This document shows, in pieces, positions 1 through 8,799 of a stretch of 64,000 bases of DNA. The stretch covers positions 1 through 64,000 of the forward strand of contig JAKFYE010000003.1 of the NCBI GenBank assembly GCA_021731045.1. Reading direction: 5' to 3'. This stretch comes from Bdellovibrionales bacterium. Lineage in GTDB: Bacteria; Bdellovibrionota; Bdellovibrionia; Bdellovibrionales; JAKFYE01. How positions within the stretch are numbered: the stretch's first letter is position 1; each line of letters starts with the position of its first letter. Below the pieces are notes generated by a model, which was given only the letters and a program-made list of their open reading frames with translations, did not search any database and was not told the origin of the DNA. The position numbers were made by a program, and so were the translations under genes.

Positions 1-5
1 CTAGT

Positions 6-59
6 GGGCTTGTTGAAAAAGCCAAGGCATGTAAAAAAAGGGCCTTTTTCAACAGACCC
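6..59. repeat. Hairpin repeat copy at window edge
   Basis: GGGCTTGTTGAAAAAG (6-21) pairs with CTTTTTCAACAGACCC (44-59), apart from two bases. Related arms occur at 42611-42769, including the shared right arm CCTTTTTCAACAGACCCT. This copy ends on the stop codon of the LysR gene at 59, so it may also act as that gene's terminator. It may extend beyond the window start. Confidence 0.6.
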
Positions 60-937
60 TAGTGGAGCGAGAACGAATTCATGAGTTTTGCCGCAATAGG
101 ATTTTCATGTTTTCTTTGCGCAGAGATCAACCAAATTTCTTCGTAAACATCTTTAAGTCTGCCAAGTCTATAAAGCTTTTGTTCCTGAACGCCTTCAACT
201 TCAGAAAAAGGAGCAAGTCCGACTCCGTGTTTAGCTAGAAGTTTCTGAAGACTTGTATCTTGGGTTTCGGCGATAGGTAACGTGTGAATTCTGTGTAGTT
301 TAAAATAATGATTTAAGTCATGTCGAAGCTTGCTATGTGTTGTAGGAAATACGAATGGTTTTCCATCAAGAGATTTAGGAAAGCCGTGCTTAAGTCCGAT
401 GAACTTCTTTGCACCATATACTGATACAGGTAAGCGGGCGACAGACTTTGAAAACACCTGTGCCTCTTCAAGTGCCTGAGAGGGATAGTTCGAAACTATT
501 AAATCTATTTTATGAGCACGAAGCTCACGAAACAATTCGTCACCTTTACCCTCTAAAATAGAAACGACACACGGTGAAATTTTATAAGCCGCCATAACTA
601 TAGAAAGAATCACATTCTTAGGCACGCTATCGAGTGCTCCAATCTGCAAATGCGGTTGATCCTCGGGCGTACGATCTTTGAGTACCTCCAACATTTCATC
701 TCCAAGTTGAAAAATCTCGTTGGCATAATCGAGCGCGGCTTTTCCCGCCTCGGTAAGTATGAGTTTACGATTTCGTCTTTCAAATAATGATTTTCCAACC
801 ATCTCTTCAAGTTGTTTAAGTTGCGCGCTCAGGGTGGGTTGACCAATACGAAGCTTTTCTGCGGCTCGAGCAATTCCCCCTTCAGTTGCGATCTCTCGAA
901 AATAGAATAGATGATGATAATTAAGCCACTGCGTCAC
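59..937 (-). CDS. LysR-family transcriptional regulator, NhaR-like
   Basis: DNA-binding regulator of the LysR family. The N-terminal winged helix-turn-helix covers about residues 1-60, starting TQWLNYHHLFYF and including ARAAEKLRIGQPTLSAQLKQ, and is followed by a LysR substrate-binding domain. The NYHHLFYF opening and the overall pattern resemble NhaR, the sodium-responsive activator, more than typical LysR proteins. I chose the GTG at 937 (292 aa) because AAGGA lies about 7 bases upstream; an upstream in-frame start at 973 would add 12 residues. It is divergent from htpX, but no antiporter gene is adjacent, so its target is unknown. Confidence 0.85.
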   Translation of the reverse strand: MTQWLNYHHLFYFREIATEGGIARAAEKLRIGQPTLSAQLKQLEEMVGKSLFERRNRKLILTEAGKAALDYANEIFQLGDEMLEVLKDRTPEDQPHLQIGALDSVPKNVILSIVMAAYKISPCVVSILEGKGDELFRELRAHKIDLIVSNYPSQALEEAQVFSKSVARLPVSVYGAKKFIGLKHGFPKSLDGKPFVFPTTHSKLRHDLNHYFKLHRIHTLPIAETQDTSLQKLLAKHGVGLAPFSEVEGVQEQKLYRLGRLKDVYEEIWLISAQRKHENPIAAKLMNSFSLH

Positions 938-1044
938 TATGCTGTCCTTTTTTAAGATTCGTTTTAAACACACTATTTCATACTATTTATCGTATTTTAA
1001 AAAGTATCTGTCAAAGCTAGAATATTAAGTGTTGGAGGTCACTT

Positions 1045-1953
1045 ATGGCATGGTTTAAGCGAATCGGTGTTTTTCTTGCAGTCAATGTTTTGGTCATCAT
1101 CACCATTTCTATTATTTTAAATGTTCTTGGGGTGAAGCCTTATCTGACCGCTTATGGATTAGACTACGAATCACTTATGATTTTCTGTTTAATCTGGGGT
1201 ATGGGCGGCGCTTTTATTTCGCTAGCCCTCTCTAGAGTCATGGCAAAGTGGATGATGGGTGTTCAGATCGTGGGACAAGACACGAAAGATCCAGAACTTC
1301 GAGAACTTGTTCAAATGGTTCATGAACTTTCAAAGGCTGCCTATTTAAAAGTGATGCCAGAGGTAGGCGTCTATGAATCTCAAGAGGTAAATGCATTTGC
1401 AACTGGACCATCAAAATCAAGATCACTTGTTGCGGTTTCCACCGGGCTACTTCATCGCATGAAGCGAGAGGAGGTAAAAGGAGTTATCGGCCATGAAGTA
1501 GCCCATATTGCTAACGGTGATATGGTGACGATGACTCTTGTTCAAGGAGTCGTAAATGCTTTTGTTATGTTTTTGGCTCGTGCAATTGCTTACGCTTTAA
1601 CAATGACGAAGGGACAGGATGGCGAAGAGCGCCAAGGCACTCCGATGTCATATTATATTGTTCAATTCGTACTTGAAATCGCTTTCATGATTCTAGGTTC
1701 GATAGTTGTGGCTTGGTTCTCTCGATATCGTGAGTATCGTGCAGATTTAGGAGGAGCAAAGCTTGCCGGCCTCAACAATATGATAGAGGCACTTGAAGGA
1801 TTGAAGCGCACTCTTAAGAGTGTCGATCCCTCAGCTCAACCTGCAGTTCAAGCATTGAAAATCTCAAGTCAACCTGGCGGAATTATGAAACTGTTTTCAA
1901 CACATCCTCCTCTTGAAGAAAGAATTGAACGATTAAAACGAGCGGCGATATGA
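1045..1953 (+). CDS. htpX: Protease HtpX homolog (M48 zinc metalloprotease)
   Basis: Inner-membrane zinc protease that helps degrade misfolded membrane proteins. Two N-terminal membrane segments (about residues 8-28 and 42-65) precede the catalytic HEVAH motif (H150, E151, H154). Two more hydrophobic segments follow, and E230 in the EYRAD motif is the expected third zinc ligand. The 302 aa length is normal for the family. A strong GGAGG lies 7 bases before the ATG. It is first in a run of four plus-strand membrane-protein genes up to 4099. Confidence 0.95.
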   Translation: MAWFKRIGVFLAVNVLVIITISIILNVLGVKPYLTAYGLDYESLMIFCLIWGMGGAFISLALSRVMAKWMMGVQIVGQDTKDPELRELVQMVHELSKAAYLKVMPEVGVYESQEVNAFATGPSKSRSLVAVSTGLLHRMKREEVKGVIGHEVAHIANGDMVTMTLVQGVVNAFVMFLARAIAYALTMTKGQDGEERQGTPMSYYIVQFVLEIAFMILGSIVVAWFSRYREYRADLGGAKLAGLNNMIEALEGLKRTLKSVDPSAQPAVQALKISSQPGGIMKLFSTHPPLEERIERLKRAAI

Positions 1954-1996
1954 TCTCGAAACCCAGTTTTTGTTGGCAGCAAGCCATGCTGACTCC

Positions 1997-2554
1997 ATGG
2001 AATGGGCGTGGCTAGTGAAAAAAATAGAAAACATATTTGAAGGAATTATTTTTTCTAGCCGATGGGTACAGGCGCCTATTTATGGTGGTCTTATTGTCGG
2101 GGCGATTCTTTATAGCTACAAGTTTCTTGTTGAGCTCATTCATCTTTGCGAAACTGTCGGGACGATCGAAGAAGAAGTTTTAATGTTGGGAATTCTCACA
2201 TTGGTCGATATTTCAATGGTACTAAATCTTCTCGTTATGGTGATTATCGGAGGTTATGCAACTTTTGTTAGTCGAATGCATCTTGATCAACATGAAGATC
2301 GACCCGATTGGCTAAAGAAAATTGATGCGGGGACACTAAAAGTGAAGCTCGCGGGTGCGCTTGTAGGTATTTCGGGAATTCACCTGCTTAAATCATTCAT
2401 AAACATCAGTAACAAAAACTTCGAACAAGTGAAGTGGCAAATAATTATTCATGTCGTTTTCTTGTTTTCGACTTTGATGCTAGCCTATACTGAAAAAATT
2501 CTTCATACTTTTCATAATAAAGTTGAAGATCAGCCCGCCCGGGCCAAGGTTTAA
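1997..2554 (+). CDS. YqhA / UPF0114 family membrane protein
   Basis: Integral membrane protein matching the UPF0114 (YqhA) family, whose function is not established. The family signature is visible: a SSRW..APIYGGL N-terminal helix, LTLVDISMVLNLLVMVIIGGYATFVS in the centre, and KVKLAGALVGISGIHLLKSF towards the C terminus. Three or four membrane helices are expected. I chose ATG 1997 (185 aa); a TTG at 1970 would add nine residues, and neither has a good ribosome binding site. It lies 43 bases after htpX and 17 bases before the TerC gene. Confidence 0.85.
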   Translation: MEWAWLVKKIENIFEGIIFSSRWVQAPIYGGLIVGAILYSYKFLVELIHLCETVGTIEEEVLMLGILTLVDISMVLNLLVMVIIGGYATFVSRMHLDQHEDRPDWLKKIDAGTLKVKLAGALVGISGIHLLKSFINISNKNFEQVKWQIIIHVVFLFSTLMLAYTEKILHTFHNKVEDQPARAKV

Positions 2555-2571
2555 TTAATGAAAGAGAAAAC

Positions 2572-3522
2572 ATGAAATTTATCTCGGAACTTTCTGTTGC
2601 CCCCCCATGGTTGTGGATGGCTTTTTGTACTGGCATTTTTCTGCTTCTGCTCATTGACCTAAGTCTTTTTGGAAAGAGCACTCACAAATTTTCTCGAAAA
2701 TCAGCACTTACGGAAAGTGGAATTTGGATAAGTATCGCCTTAATCTTTAATCTTTGGTTTGGCTTCGCGTATGGTAAGGAGCTTGGCTTAGAGTTTTTGA
2801 CTGGATATCTGGTTGAAAAGAGTCTTAGTGTCGACAATCTCTTTATTATTTTATTAATCTTCAGCTCTTTTCGAATTCCAGATAAATACCAACATAGAGT
2901 TTTATTTTACGGGGTGTTGGGTGCGATCGTACTTAGGGCTTTCTTTATAATTTTAGGCGCTCAGCTTCTTCATATGTTCCATTGGATACTTTATGTGTTT
3001 GGTGGAATTTTAGTTGTTACAGCTTTTAAGTTTTTATTTGATTCGGATAAAAAAATTGAAGCTCAGGAAAACTGGTCGATTCGCTTTATAAAACGAATAA
3101 TGCCGACGACGAATTTATTTAACGGAAATCATTTTTTTTTAAGAGAGAACGGGGTTCGTAAAGCGACTCCTTTATTTCTCGCGTTGATCGTCATTGAAGT
3201 CACCGACTTGATTTTTGCAGTTGACTCAATACCTGCAGTCTTTGCCGTCACGCAAGATGCTTTTGTTGCCTTCGCATCAAACATTCTTGCGATATTGGGT
3301 TTACGGGCACTTTATTTTGTCCTTGCAGATTGGGTGGGAAGATTGCGGTATCTTAAGCCGGGTCTGGCTGCCATTTTGGGTTTTATAGGAATTAAAATGC
3401 TACTTATAGAAGTATATAAGATCCCGAGTTGGGTTTCATTGCTGGTTATTTTTTCTATTCTTGCGACTGCAGCCTTGAGCTCTTGGTATGTGACAAAACT
3501 TGAAGAGCGAAACTTAAGATGA
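2572..3522 (+). CDS. TerC-family integral membrane protein
   Basis: Polytopic membrane protein of the TerC/Alx family, members of which take part in metal (manganese) export or tellurite resistance. The hallmark acidic motifs are present: VEKSLSVDNLFI near residue 85 and EVTDLIFAVDSIPAVFAVT near residues 204-222, both within membrane helices. About nine helices are predicted by eye and the 316 aa length is usual. It is probably cotranscribed with the YqhA and VTT genes on either side. The transported substrate cannot be told from sequence. Confidence 0.92.
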   Translation: MKFISELSVAPPWLWMAFCTGIFLLLLIDLSLFGKSTHKFSRKSALTESGIWISIALIFNLWFGFAYGKELGLEFLTGYLVEKSLSVDNLFIILLIFSSFRIPDKYQHRVLFYGVLGAIVLRAFFIILGAQLLHMFHWILYVFGGILVVTAFKFLFDSDKKIEAQENWSIRFIKRIMPTTNLFNGNHFFLRENGVRKATPLFLALIVIEVTDLIFAVDSIPAVFAVTQDAFVAFASNILAILGLRALYFVLADWVGRLRYLKPGLAAILGFIGIKMLLIEVYKIPSWVSLLVIFSILATAALSSWYVTKLEERNLR

Positions 3523-3529
3523 GGCCTAT

Positions 3530-4099
3530 TTGATATCTGAAAAACTACATGAGAAGATCCAAGTCCATGTCAAATTCCTTCAGCGTTATGCGGACCGATT
3601 TTGGTATCCCCCTCTTATTGGTTTTCTCGCAGCACTCGACAATCTTGTCATTATCATTCCTAACGATGGCATTCTTATTTCGAGTTCCATGCTCATTCCA
3701 AAAAGGTGGTTTATATTTGCCCTAAGCGTGGCAATTGGATCAACATTAGGTGCAATGGTGTTGGCCGCACTTGTCGAGACGCAAGGACTCCCATGGATTT
3801 TAGATTGGTACCCGGGAGTTAGTGAGAATAAGACTTGGGTATTATCAAAAGAGTTTTTCGAAAAGTATGGTCTTCTTCTTGTTTTTGTCGTGGCGACTAC
3901 GCCCTTAATGCAGCAACCAGCAGTTATTCTGGCAAGTCTTGCGAGTACGCCACCACTTGAACTTGCAGCCGTAATTTTCGTAGGAAGATTTCTCAAATTC
4001 TTATTAATGGCTTACATAGGTTCACACGCACCTCGCCTTTTGAAAAAAATGTGGGGCCTTAAAGGCGAGCTGCAAGACGTAGGAGTAAAGCTTAAATAA
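3530..4099 (+). CDS. VTT/DedA-like small membrane protein
   Basis: A 189 aa membrane protein with the layout of VTT (SNARE-associated, DedA/YqaA-type) proteins: an amphipathic N terminus, several hydrophobic helices, a small-residue-rich GSTLGAMVLA segment and a C-terminal VGRFLKFLLMAYIG helix. The start is TTG at 3530. The GAGG immediately after the TerC stop is correctly spaced for it, and no other in-frame start is near. DedA relatives help lipid or proton homeostasis in the inner membrane; the specific role here is unknown. Confidence 0.72.
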   Translation: MISEKLHEKIQVHVKFLQRYADRFWYPPLIGFLAALDNLVIIIPNDGILISSSMLIPKRWFIFALSVAIGSTLGAMVLAALVETQGLPWILDWYPGVSENKTWVLSKEFFEKYGLLLVFVVATTPLMQQPAVILASLASTPPLELAAVIFVGRFLKFLLMAYIGSHAPRLLKKMWGLKGELQDVGVKLK

Positions 4100-4241
4100 A
4101 AGTTCTCCGCCCCTGTTAATGTTGAAGATCCAGTCCCGCCCTTCTTAACAGATATTGGACATTGGACATTGGATATCCGGAGCGCGCAAAGCGCGCGATT
4201 GGTGAAGGCTCATCGAAGCTCGCCAAACCCCAATGTACTAC

Positions 4242-4273
4242 GCTGACCTCAAGTTCAAATTTAGAAGGTCAGC
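4242..4273. terminator. Stem-loop between convergent genes
   Basis: GCTGACCT (4242-4249) and AGGTCAGC (4266-4273) form a perfect 8 bp stem between the end of the VTT gene and the end of the cytidine deaminase gene on the other strand. No clear T-run follows on either strand, so termination is only a guess. The same gap holds a GCGCGC/GCGCGC mini-hairpin near 4182-4197. Confidence 0.35.
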
Positions 4274-4320
4274 CCAATTTAAATCAAACTGTGTGTTAAA
4301 ACGAAGTGTTTAACGATCGG

Positions 4321-4728
4321 CTATTTTGTAAGGGAATTTCGCCAGTAATATGGTTGTAGTTCGCCAAGCTTTTTCATTTGCCATTTTGTCGAATCATCGG
4401 TCCGAGGGACTGCCGCTTCAACTTCAGCACCCCAAGCCATAAAACGCTCCTGACAAACTCCACATGGCGTTAAAATTTGAAAACATTTTTGCTCATCACG
4501 CGAAACACAAACAGTTGCGGTCACTGTTTTGCCAAGTTTATGCGCTTCGCAAATCGCGCCGACTTCATGACATAGTTCAACTGATGGGTTTAAAGCGGCT
4601 GGTGCAGTAGATATTAGAATTTGTCCATCTTCTGTATATAAAGCTGCTGCTCCAGCCCACTCCTCATTTGGAAAACGCCGTTCCACAAAATCAATCGCTG
4701 CCCTAACCAATCTATCATCAAGTTTCAT
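4321..4728 (-). CDS. cdd: Cytidine deaminase
   Basis: Zinc-dependent deaminase converting cytidine or deoxycytidine to the uridine form in pyrimidine salvage. At 135 aa it matches short homotetrameric cytidine deaminases. Zinc site: C53-H54-E55 provides the first cysteine ligand and catalytic glutamate, and P88-C89-G-V-C92 the other two cysteines, with the usual TPCGVCQE sequence. The C terminus ends in a PYYW-like segment typical of this subgroup. The ribosome binding site is weak. It is transcribed convergently to the VTT gene and divergently from the P-loop kinase gene. Confidence 0.9.
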   Translation of the reverse strand: MKLDDRLVRAAIDFVERRFPNEEWAGAAALYTEDGQILISTAPAALNPSVELCHEVGAICEAHKLGKTVTATVCVSRDEQKCFQILTPCGVCQERFMAWGAEVEAAVPRTDDSTKWQMKKLGELQPYYWRNSLTK

Positions 4729-5003
4729 AATTGCGAATTAACACAGTTAGAAGGAGACGGTCATCAAAGGAATCATTTTGGATTATCAGTTAACCATAAA
4801 CGCAGTGAAATACAGATAGACTCACGACAGTTGAGTGACCCGCCTTCATCGAAACTTAGATTTTCGATAAGACAGAGATTAATGAGTATAACGGCTAGAA
4901 ACAGCAGGCTTTAAACACCATATAAAATCTCAGACAAATTTCTAATGCAATTAAATGCAGGAGAAGCCTGTTTGAGATTATTTTGTGGGCCATCCAGCGC
5001 GAA

Positions 5004-5540
5004 ATGGCTTACAACTTTGATATGTCCCCAAAACTTCCTCAAGTCATTATTCTATTGGGTCCGGTAGGCGCTGGCAAAAGCACGGTGGGAAGAATTATCG
5101 AGAAAGAATTGAACGGCCATTTTTACTCTATTGAAGAGTTGTTCATTCAAAAATTTAAAACTTATGAGAATTATGCTTCTAATAGAGACCAAGCTTATCA
5201 AATATTTATGGACGAAGTTATCCATGCAGCTGAACGGGGCCAGACGCCTTTGATTTTTGAAGAAATCGCCATGTCCTCTCATGGTAAAGGACTGGTAGAG
5301 TCCATCTCGCAGAAATTCTCTACTGACTTGATTTGTATAGAAGCCGATTTAGAAACTTGTCAGTCCCGCGTAATACAACGGGGAACTGCAAAAAATTTTA
5401 GTAAATCCAACGCTGTGGTAGAAGGCGCATGGACTGAGTTTTCGAAGGTAAAAGACTTTTATCGATTCAAAGCAGAAATTCGCAATCAAGATTGCGCCCA
5501 TCAAGAGATCGCGGACCAAGTTCGGAAGATCTGGAAATAA
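5004..5540 (+). CDS. P-loop nucleoside/shikimate-kinase-like protein
   Basis: Small soluble ATP-binding protein of the AAA_33/adenylate-kinase-like P-loop group. Walker A is GPVGAGKST (residues 19-27 from this start), and an arginine-rich lid-like segment CQSRVIQRGTAKNF follows in the second half. The substrate cannot be read from sequence. The start is uncertain: TTG 4983, ATG 5004 and ATG 5022 are all in frame and none has a convincing ribosome binding site. It is monocistronic and followed by a strong terminator. Confidence 0.7.
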   Translation: MAYNFDMSPKLPQVIILLGPVGAGKSTVGRIIEKELNGHFYSIEELFIQKFKTYENYASNRDQAYQIFMDEVIHAAERGQTPLIFEEIAMSSHGKGLVESISQKFSTDLICIEADLETCQSRVIQRGTAKNFSKSNAVVEGAWTEFSKVKDFYRFKAEIRNQDCAHQEIADQVRKIWK

Positions 5541-5572
5541 ACCTCTACTTTCTAACCTCTGAATAGATCGCA

Positions 5573-5605
5573 AAGAGCCAGGATTGAAAACTGGCTCTTT
5601 TTTTT
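5573..5605 (+). terminator. Rho-independent terminator of the kinase gene
   Basis: AAGAGCCAG (5573-5581) pairs with CTGGCTCTT (5591-5599) and runs into a stretch of eight Ts. Confidence 0.92.
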
Positions 5606-5774
5606 GTAATGATAAAATTTCTTTTTAAGGCTCGTGAATTTAACCCTCTAAGTTTCTGATCAATACAAAAAAAAATCCCACGGCGACGGTTCAGAGGTTT
5701 TGTATTGTAAAGCTACGGCGGACAGCCTTCTTAAGTCTCCGTCTGGCAAAGCCAGCCGAAGCCTTGGCGAAGGC

Positions 5775-5861
5775 TGGTGGCCCCGGGGAGAATCGAACTC
5801 CCACGCCCTTGCGGGCACTGGATTTTGAGTCCAGCGCGTCTACCAATTCCACCACAGGGCC
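5775..5861 (-). tRNA. tRNA-Leu (anticodon CAA)
   Basis: An 87 nt class II tRNA with encoded CCA at 5775-5777. The acceptor stem GGCCCTG (5' end at 5861) pairs with CGGGGCC, with one G-U. The anticodon stem CTGGA/TCCAG encloses loop CTCAAAA, giving anticodon CAA for leucine UUG codons. A short variable arm (TGCCCGCAAGGGCG) and a T arm GGGAG-TTCGATT-CTCCC follow. A promoter sits directly upstream at 5873-5901. Confidence 0.96.
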
Positions 5862-5872
5862 TTGAACGCAGA

Positions 5873-5901
5873 AATTTAGAGGACAATAAGTGTGCTGTCA
5901 A
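5873..5901 (-). promoter_or_regulatory. Sigma70-type promoter of tRNA-Leu
   Basis: On the minus strand TTGACA (5901-5896), a 17 base spacer and TAAATT (5878-5873) place the expected start of transcription a few bases before the tRNA 5' end. This is the cleanest promoter in the window. Confidence 0.82.
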
Positions 5902-5911
5902 AAAAGAAAAA

Positions 5912-5956
5912 CCCCTTCTTTTGGAAGGGGTCTTGGCCCCCCTTCCAAAGAAGGGG
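5912..5956. repeat. G/C-run inverted repeat
   Basis: CCCCTTCTTTTGGAAGGGG (5912-5930) and CCCCTTCCAAAGAAGGGG (5939-5956) are complementary except for one extra T. Each arm can also fold on itself. It lies just upstream of the tRNA promoter; function unknown. Confidence 0.6.
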
Positions 5957-6371
5957 GATTTGGGACCATGAATTTATGCACTTAGAACAAGGGGGGATTG
6001 TTCCACACGCCTAAAAGCCACGGGCAGTCTCTTCTCTCGCAAGCTTCATGCCGCGTATAAGTTTATAAAAAGCGGTCTCAAGGCTTCTCGTAATATAAAA
6101 GTTCTAGAGCTGATCAGATTATTATCAATATATAAGGAAGCATTGATTTCATGAATTAATCTTGTGAAGGGTGTTGGCGAGCAGTGTCAAAGTGTCTAAT
6201 CACCAGACAGAGATTACATCGTAAAGTCTCCGTGAAAAATACCCATACTTCATCATATTTACATGAAATTTCAATCACTTAGCTCAATTGTTTTAAAGTC
6301 TTGGATTGGGGCATGGCTATTGCTCTTTAGCCTCTCGATAGAGAATGTCCTAAATTTTTAAGAGGTGAGCG
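5957..6371. other. Intergenic region before the beta-barrel gene
   Basis: About 415 bases with no convincing ORF or RNA gene. It must hold the promoter of the downstream beta-barrel gene, but I see no clear consensus pair. GGTGAG just before 6372 is the ribosome binding site. Confidence 0.5.
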
Positions 6372-7517
6372 ATGCAAAAAGCATTAATATTAACATTGGC
6401 CCTAATCAGTCCTTTAATGGTTGAAGCCCAGCAAAGACAACAGCCTAGACAAACAATTTCTGAGGCCGAAGTCGTTGAGGCTATGCCTGAAAACATATCG
6501 GCTCCTCAGCAAGTCTCTCCACAACAAGTCTATGTTGTGCAGAACGCGCCGACTCAATCCAATGCGCAAGTTGTGCGAACACAGCCTGTAACGGTTGTTG
6601 AAGACACGCCTTTAAAAGAGTCACGCGCTGAAGCTCTTCGCCGTAGCCGCGTTGATGTTGAGCAAGAAACTGAAACACGAATTGTTGAAAAACTAGAAAC
6701 TGAAAGATTGAAGGCTGAAAAAGAACGCGCCGACAATATTATGCAAGCTCTTGAAGGTAAGAAAAAAGAAGAGCCTGTGTACGTAGCTCCACCAGTTCAA
6801 TCCTCACCGTTTCAATATCCAGCTGCAACTCAACAAGTTCAAGTAGCTCCAGTTCAAGTCGTAGAATCTTCGCCAGTGATCACTTCTGATGTTTTAAAAG
6901 AAGAGATGAAAAGCGAATCTTCTGAAGAGCGTTCACGCTTTTTTATCGGTGGACTTGGTGGTTACGCGGATTACCCAGGATACAAAAACATCCAAGGTAA
7001 GTACGCTGCGGGATTTAACTTAGGTATTCAATTTCCAGAGCGAATTATTATCGAAGGTAGCATGATTTTTTCTCGCTACGATCTCGAGGTTGTTCCTGCT
7101 GCCGGAAACTACACGTATAACTACTATGGTACTTCTGAGTTTATGACGATTAAACAAACGAACGTAACCATTGGTGCAAAATACCGATTGTTAGAAGGAC
7201 GCATGAGTCCTGTTGTTGGTGTTCTTGCGGGTTACACGCGTCGTGATTACACTCGTACGCAAGGTAACTACTACTATCCTTCACAATATAACGATATTAA
7301 ATCTCAAGCGTTTGACATGGGTTTGTCAGGTGGATTGACGATCGATTTAAATAAAAACTTCGCTCTCGATTTCGACCTTAAATACATGTTCAACTTGAGC
7401 TACTCGGTGGATACAACTTACAAAGAGTCACTCATGAACCACCAAGCGAATGGCCGTAAAACTCCTGAAGAACTTGATTACGTTCTTATCGGTGTTGGCG
7501 GTAAAGTTCAGTTCTAA
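6372..7517 (+). CDS. Outer-membrane beta-barrel protein with coiled-coil/Q-rich N-terminal region
   Basis: Predicted exported 381 aa protein. Residues 1-20 form a signal peptide ending VEAQ. Residues about 20-190 are rich in Gln, Val, Glu and Pro, with a charged coiled-coil-like stretch (EALRRSRVDVEQETETRIVEKLETERLKAE in outline, residues about 86-125). Residues about 195-381 show alternating beta strands with aromatic girdles and end in F (GGKVQF), as expected for a small outer-membrane barrel. The barrel opening RFFIGGLGGYADYPGY resembles the start of the barrel in the 60823 gene. The specific function is unknown. A strong terminator follows. Confidence 0.8.
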   Translation: MQKALILTLALISPLMVEAQQRQQPRQTISEAEVVEAMPENISAPQQVSPQQVYVVQNAPTQSNAQVVRTQPVTVVEDTPLKESRAEALRRSRVDVEQETETRIVEKLETERLKAEKERADNIMQALEGKKKEEPVYVAPPVQSSPFQYPAATQQVQVAPVQVVESSPVITSDVLKEEMKSESSEERSRFFIGGLGGYADYPGYKNIQGKYAAGFNLGIQFPERIIIEGSMIFSRYDLEVVPAAGNYTYNYYGTSEFMTIKQTNVTIGAKYRLLEGRMSPVVGVLAGYTRRDYTRTQGNYYYPSQYNDIKSQAFDMGLSGGLTIDLNKNFALDFDLKYMFNLSYSVDTTYKESLMNHQANGRKTPEELDYVLIGVGGKVQF

Positions 7518-7541
7518 TTTGATTTAAATCTAAATGTTTTG

Positions 7542-7570
7542 AAAAGGGTCCTAAGCAGGACCCTTTTTTT
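7542..7570 (+). terminator. Rho-independent terminator of the beta-barrel gene
   Basis: AAAAGGGTCC (7542-7551) and GGACCCTTTT enclose TAAGCA and run into seven Ts. Confidence 0.93.
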
Positions 7571-7629
7571 ATTTGTGACGCGGCCTTTGGCCTATGGAGT
7601 TTTCGTCTAATCCACATTAGACTTAATTC

Positions 7630-8307
7630 ATGTGGTTTAAGTTTTTAAAAGCGATTTTGATTATGGGCGTTTTGATCTTTGCTAAGGCGGAGGCGCAAGT
7701 TGGGTCTATGGTGAGCCAAATTGTGGGGCAAGCCGGAGATCAAGTTGTCACGAGTCGCGAAGTTCAGATCGGATTTTTTGTTGAAACCGCATTGTTTCCT
7801 GATGATAAAAAAAAGCAGAGCTTAAAACTTGATATCGCAGATAAAAATTTTGATAAAGAAGTGACGCACGTTCTGATCGAATGGATCGTTTATGTCGAAG
7901 CTAATTTATTTAATGCGGCGACCATACCAGAAGACGACATCGCAAAATCTGTCTCGGTCGTAAAGTCGGCGGCACAAAACGTAGACTACAAAACGTATTG
8001 GGAAAACCTGGGTGCGTCGTCTCAAGAACTTCGAGATATTATAAATCGTAAGTTACGTGCGAAAAAATTTATTCAATTTAAAACGCGGGCTTCGGTGGTC
8101 CCGGTAACGGATGCAGAGGCGCTTCAATATTTCCAAAAAAATCGTATTCGCTTTGGTAACGCCCCTTTTTCACAATTTAAAGACAGCATCAAATCGCTAC
8201 TAGCTCAAGAGCAAGCCAACACGCGAATTCGAGATTGGTTTGAGTTGCTTCAAAAAAAATATCGCGTTCATAAGGTGGCGGTAAATGGTAAGAGCACTAA
8301 CTCCTAA
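7630..8307 (+). CDS. Exported SurA-N-like periplasmic protein
   Basis: A 225 aa protein with an N-terminal signal peptide (residues 1-22, FLKAILIMGVLIFAKAEA). The body resembles the helical N-terminal region of SurA/PpiD-type chaperones: IVGQAGDQVVTSREVQIG near residues 30-47, then helices through LRDIINRKLRAKKFIQFKTRASVVPVTDAEALQYFQKNR in outline, which is the usual passage before a parvulin domain. No parvulin isomerase domain follows, so it may be a chaperone-only relative. The family call is moderate. The 3' end overlaps the GNAT gene by 23 bases, implying coupling. Confidence 0.6.
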   Translation: MWFKFLKAILIMGVLIFAKAEAQVGSMVSQIVGQAGDQVVTSREVQIGFFVETALFPDDKKKQSLKLDIADKNFDKEVTHVLIEWIVYVEANLFNAATIPEDDIAKSVSVVKSAAQNVDYKTYWENLGASSQELRDIINRKLRAKKFIQFKTRASVVPVTDAEALQYFQKNRIRFGNAPFSQFKDSIKSLLAQEQANTRIRDWFELLQKKYRVHKVAVNGKSTNS

Positions 8308-8722
8308 AGATAGCTCCGCACTTCTCAAGATTCTCCGATCACTTAAATTAGAAAACGAAGTTATCACGGGTTTTGCCTCCTGGAATGAAAGTAAGTTTGA
8401 ATCAGAAGTAAAAAGCTCTTTAGGCCTTGTTTGGGAGACCTTCGAAATTGAAGGATTTATTTTATATCGCACCATCCCAGATGGATATGAAATTACGTTG
8501 TTGGGAACGCACCCGAACAGTCAAAAAAAAGGGGTGATGCGGCAGATCTTAACGTTTCTAATCGAATCGCTCCAAAAAGATCAGTTGATATGGCTCGAAG
8601 TCCACGAAAAGAACGCAGCCGCACGTTTATTTTATGAAAAGCTGGGGTTTAAGATTACGGGTCGACGTCCTCGCTACTACGCCGATGGAGGCGACTGTTT
8701 GAATCTTGAGTACAAGTCCTAG
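8285..8722 (+). CDS. GNAT-family N-acetyltransferase, RimI-like
   Basis: A 145 aa acetyltransferase of the GNAT fold. The acetyl-CoA binding segment is TLLGTHPNSQKKGVMRQIL, with the Q-x-x-G core, and the C-terminal motif WLEVHEKNAAARLFYEKLGF followed by GRRPRYY is characteristic of RimI-type protein N-terminal acetyltransferases. The target (ribosomal protein S18 in E. coli RimI) is not shown here. It starts inside the preceding gene, with GGTGG as a possible ribosome binding site. Confidence 0.85.
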   Translation: MVRALTPKDSSALLKILRSLKLENEVITGFASWNESKFESEVKSSLGLVWETFEIEGFILYRTIPDGYEITLLGTHPNSQKKGVMRQILTFLIESLQKDQLIWLEVHEKNAAARLFYEKLGFKITGRRPRYYADGGDCLNLEYKS

Positions 8723-8799
8723 CATGTTTAGCCAAAACCTTGCTTTGATTCGATTTTTTTGCTAATTCTTGTCCACCAAAACAATTCTTAGGAATGTTT

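Noticed and set aside
5777-5971. ORF overlapping the tRNA-Leu
   Set aside because: It runs antisense through the tRNA and its promoter; the tRNA explains the sequence.
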